Shown here one piece after another: positions 40,136 to 42,091 of a stretch of DNA of 42,091 nt. The translations under genes and the position numbers were made by a program. Where the stretch lies: positions 1 through 42,091 of IMG/VR virus record IMGVR_UViG_3300017917_001582; one strand, 5' to 3'. How positions within the stretch are numbered: position 1 is the stretch's first letter; every line of letters begins with the position of its first letter. Below the pieces are notes generated by a model that saw only the letters and a list, made by a program, of their open reading frames with translations, did no database searches and was not told the DNA's origin. This DNA comes from a virus.

Positions 40136-40474
40136 TTAAGGCGACAAAACCTCAACGGTCACATCGAACACACAATTACCTCTGAAACAATCCGTACACC
40201 TTAGATCTGCAATTGATACTTGGTAACCACCTTGTAGATTTTGACTTACATCATAACCATCACAATGTATTATAAAGACATATAGAAAACTATATTCTGT
40301 ACCAATTTCAATATTAAAGGTGTACCCACTACTTATTGGAATTAAACTTGGTGAACCGTTTATCGGTAACGATTGTGAAATATCGTGTGTTATACCAGTA
40401 TAGATATAATATCCAGAACATGGTGTCTGAAAATTAAAATTTGTTATTGTTATTTTATATTCTTTAGTTAACAT
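40136..40474 (-). CDS. Small structural protein
   Basis: A 112-residue protein rich in Tyr, Ser and Thr, with Cys at FQTPCSGYYIY and near the C-terminus (LRCTDCFRGNCVFDV). The style matches the Cys-rich modules of the two adhesins flanking it, so it is probably a virion surface component. No signal peptide or enzymatic motif. It lies 16 bases downstream of the partial adhesin gene, with a 72-base gap to the next. Function unknown. Confidence 0.6.
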   Translation of the reverse strand: MLTKEYKITITNFNFQTPCSGYYIYTGITHDISQSLPINGSPSLIPISSGYTFNIEIGTEYSFLYVFIIHCDGYDVSQNLQGGYQVSIADLRCTDCFRGNCVFDVTVEVLSP

Positions 40475-40490
40475 TTACTTTTTTATAAAA

Positions 40491-42091
40491 TTAAACCGAA
40501 CCACATATTTTTATTACTTGACCTGAAGACCCGTTTGGATTTGCAACAAATACACTATTGTCAGGTGTGAAAGTAATTCCACCTAAACGTAGAACCCCAA
40601 CTGAAGGTAATGAAATTGTTTTAGTCAATATACCTGTAGTTGCATTAACCACAAGAACATTTCCATATGCTGGTGTTAAACCAACAGCATCAACATAATT
40701 TGTTATATATAACCTATTATTTATTGTGTTATATGTAATTGAGTTGGCGTAATCACCAATCGAAGGAATGGTCCAAGTTGTTGTAATCGTATTTGTTGTA
40801 CAATTAACAACATCAATAAATCCAGAACGAACAACAAATAATTGGTTGGTTGATTGTTTGTACGATAACGAAAGTGGTGCCGAGCTTATTGAAATACTGC
40901 CAGATATTGTGTTGGTTCCCGTGTTAAATATTTTTACAGTATTGCCTTGACCCATAATGTATAGGTCTGTACTTATTGGATTATAAACAATACCATTTTG
41001 AGAAAGTGGTTTAATTGGTAATCCATTTATAAATGTTTGGAAACCAAAACCATCAATAATTAGTAATTCACCAGTGGTTCCTCCACTAAATGAACTGGCG
41101 TAAACCGTGTTGTTTGAGCTGTTATATGCTAATCCACCTAAATTGAAATATGAAGATCTTCCTGTTATTGTTTGAATTAAGGTATTGCTGCTTGTACTGT
41201 AAACCTTTAACCCATTATTAACATTTAAATATAATTTATTATCGGTTGTGTTAACCGTCATAAAACTTGGTGTATCTAATGTACTATCAATTGATTGTGC
41301 TATTAAATTACTTGAATCAACATAATAAAGACCACGAGATGATGGTGAACTAGCATATCCACTAACAAATACACGATTTAGTGTAGGGTGTTTTTGAACC
41401 CCATAAGCATTAAAAATTGTAGATGAATAACCACTAATATCATCAGAACATGGTGTTGGGGTTGGGGTTGGGGTTGGTGTCTTTGTTGGGGTTACTGTTG
41501 GGGTTGGGGTTATTGTATCGTCACAAGTTCCCCATACGTATTCTGTATAACCAATTGGTGTAGAACCAGTAGTGCTTGGGGTTAACGTTATTGATGAAAA
41601 TGTTCCATTAAATCTTATAGAGCCAAAACCATTAGATGCTGTGAATGATGTATTTGAATTGTAAGTAACACCACTTCCAGAACATATAACATCATAAGGT
41701 GTTGATGTTGTTATTGTAAGTGTTGACCCACTGGCCAAATTATAAAATGTATAAACAGGATTATTTATCGAAGGTGAAAAATAATAAGTTTTTGATGCGA
41801 GTGTTGTTCCCGTCTTCCAAGTTGTGGCCAAAACATAGTTATCATTTGAGCTTTTAGTACCACAAACCAAGGTGTTATAGTTTCTTATCCCACTTCCATA
41901 ACCATTTGCTAATGGTGAAAAATCATTTAATGCTCTTGTTAATGATATTGTTGAACTTGGTGTTGTTATTGATGATGACGTAGATATACCATCATAATCA
42001 ACAACCGTCCAATAACAACTTGAACTCGATGATGGAGTTGGGGTTGGTGTCTTTGTTGGGGTTACTGTTGGGGATGGGGTTGGTGTCTTTG
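40491..42091 (-). CDS. Adhesin-like protein with beta-propeller, 5' end cut by window
   Basis: The frame is open to the right edge: 73 more codons upstream of the TTG at 41870, reading KTPTPSPTVTPTKTPTPTPS then a Cys-containing Ser/Thr-rich module. So the true start lies beyond 42091. Within the window are two Pro-Thr linkers (42091-42026 and 41513-41449), a Ser/Thr beta module and a C-terminal propeller (repeats such as VFVSGYAS, LYLNVNNG, VYASSFSGG, LFVVRSGF, LYITNYVD). The SLSYKQSTNQLFVV and VVNCTTNTITT segments closely resemble the propeller of the 37598 protein, so the two are paralogues. Probably a tail fibre or receptor-binding protein. Confidence 0.75.
   Translation of the reverse strand, partial: KTPTPSPTVTPTKTPTPTPSSSSSCYWTVVDYDGISTSSSITTPSSTISLTRALNDFSPLANGYGSGIRNYNTLVCGTKSSNDNYVLATTWKTGTTLASKTYYFSPSINNPVYTFYNLASGSTLTITTSTPYDVICSGSGVTYNSNTSFTASNGFGSIRFNGTFSSITLTPSTTGSTPIGYTEYVWGTCDDTITPTPTVTPTKTPTPTPTPTPCSDDISGYSSTIFNAYGVQKHPTLNRVFVSGYASSPSSRGLYYVDSSNLIAQSIDSTLDTPSFMTVNTTDNKLYLNVNNGLKVYSTSSNTLIQTITGRSSYFNLGGLAYNSSNNTVYASSFSGGTTGELLIIDGFGFQTFINGLPIKPLSQNGIVYNPISTDLYIMGQGNTVKIFNTGTNTISGSISISSAPLSLSYKQSTNQLFVVRSGFIDVVNCTTNTITTTWTIPSIGDYANSITYNTINNRLYITNYVDAVGLTPAYGNVLVVNATTGILTKTISLPSVGVLRLGGITFTPDNSVFVANPNGSSGQVIKICGSV

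Overview
The window looks like part of the genome of a large T4-like myovirus infecting a Bacteroidetes host. The phage evidence is a dense AT-rich gene array with 1-4 base start/stop overlaps, a T4-type recombination and replication set (gp46- and gp47-like SbcC/SbcD subunits, TOPRIM primase, PD-(D/E)XK nuclease, RuvC-like resolvase), a gp19-like tail tube protein and large structural proteins. The host evidence is a short RpoD-like sigma factor of Bacteroidetes type, a lipoprotein signal ending SSCEKE, start sites without Shine-Dalgarno sequences, and at least one near-perfect Bacteroidetes promoter (TTTG-N19-TAnnTTTG). There is no integrase, tRNA, insertion sequence or CRISPR array.

Layout. 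(1) 1-3700, minus strand: a metabolism operon behind one promoter, with a type II glutamine synthetase, a HAD phosphatase, a lipoprotein, several small unknown proteins and the first half of a thymidylate synthase. (2) 3714-5022: a DUF192 protein, a DNA methyltransferase, a tiny Cys-rich protein and a terminator. (3) 5031-13390, plus strand: a self-contained module with a palindromic operator, a ribbon-helix-helix regulator, a 124-residue protein built from two rearranged pieces of a gp23-type capsid protein, and nine sugar genes (several glycosyltransferases, an FkbM methyltransferase, an FAD oxidoreductase, an epimerase and a sugar isomerase), closed by a bidirectional terminator. (4) 13371-16664, minus: glutaredoxin, thioredoxin, AAA ATPase, Dam-like methylase and a papain-like protein. 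(5) 16705-17501, plus: a small membrane protein and a conserved unknown. (6) 17464-22693, minus: small proteins, a histone-H1-like protein and acidic proteins that are probably virion or head-core components. (7) 22665-27493, minus: a degenerate amidase, membrane proteins (one apparently frameshifted), the sigma factor and ClpP. (8) 27539-33895, minus: recombination and replication genes. (9) 34063-42091, minus: tail tube protein, RuvC-like nuclease, and very large structural or adhesin proteins with Pro-Thr linkers and beta-propellers. The last of these runs off the window.

How the genes fit together. The primase, gp46/gp47-like pair, nuclease and resolvase would drive recombination-dependent replication. 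The redox proteins, thymidylate synthase and glutamine synthetase would support nucleotide supply. The sigma factor would redirect host polymerase. The sugar module is the most unusual region: its enzymes have no obvious membrane segments, and its first structural gene is a capsid-derived mini-protein whose stop codon overlaps the start of the first glycosyltransferase (TAATG). That suggests, as inference only, glycosylation of the virion or a capsid-linked role. Assignments come from motif recognition by eye; no database search was run.
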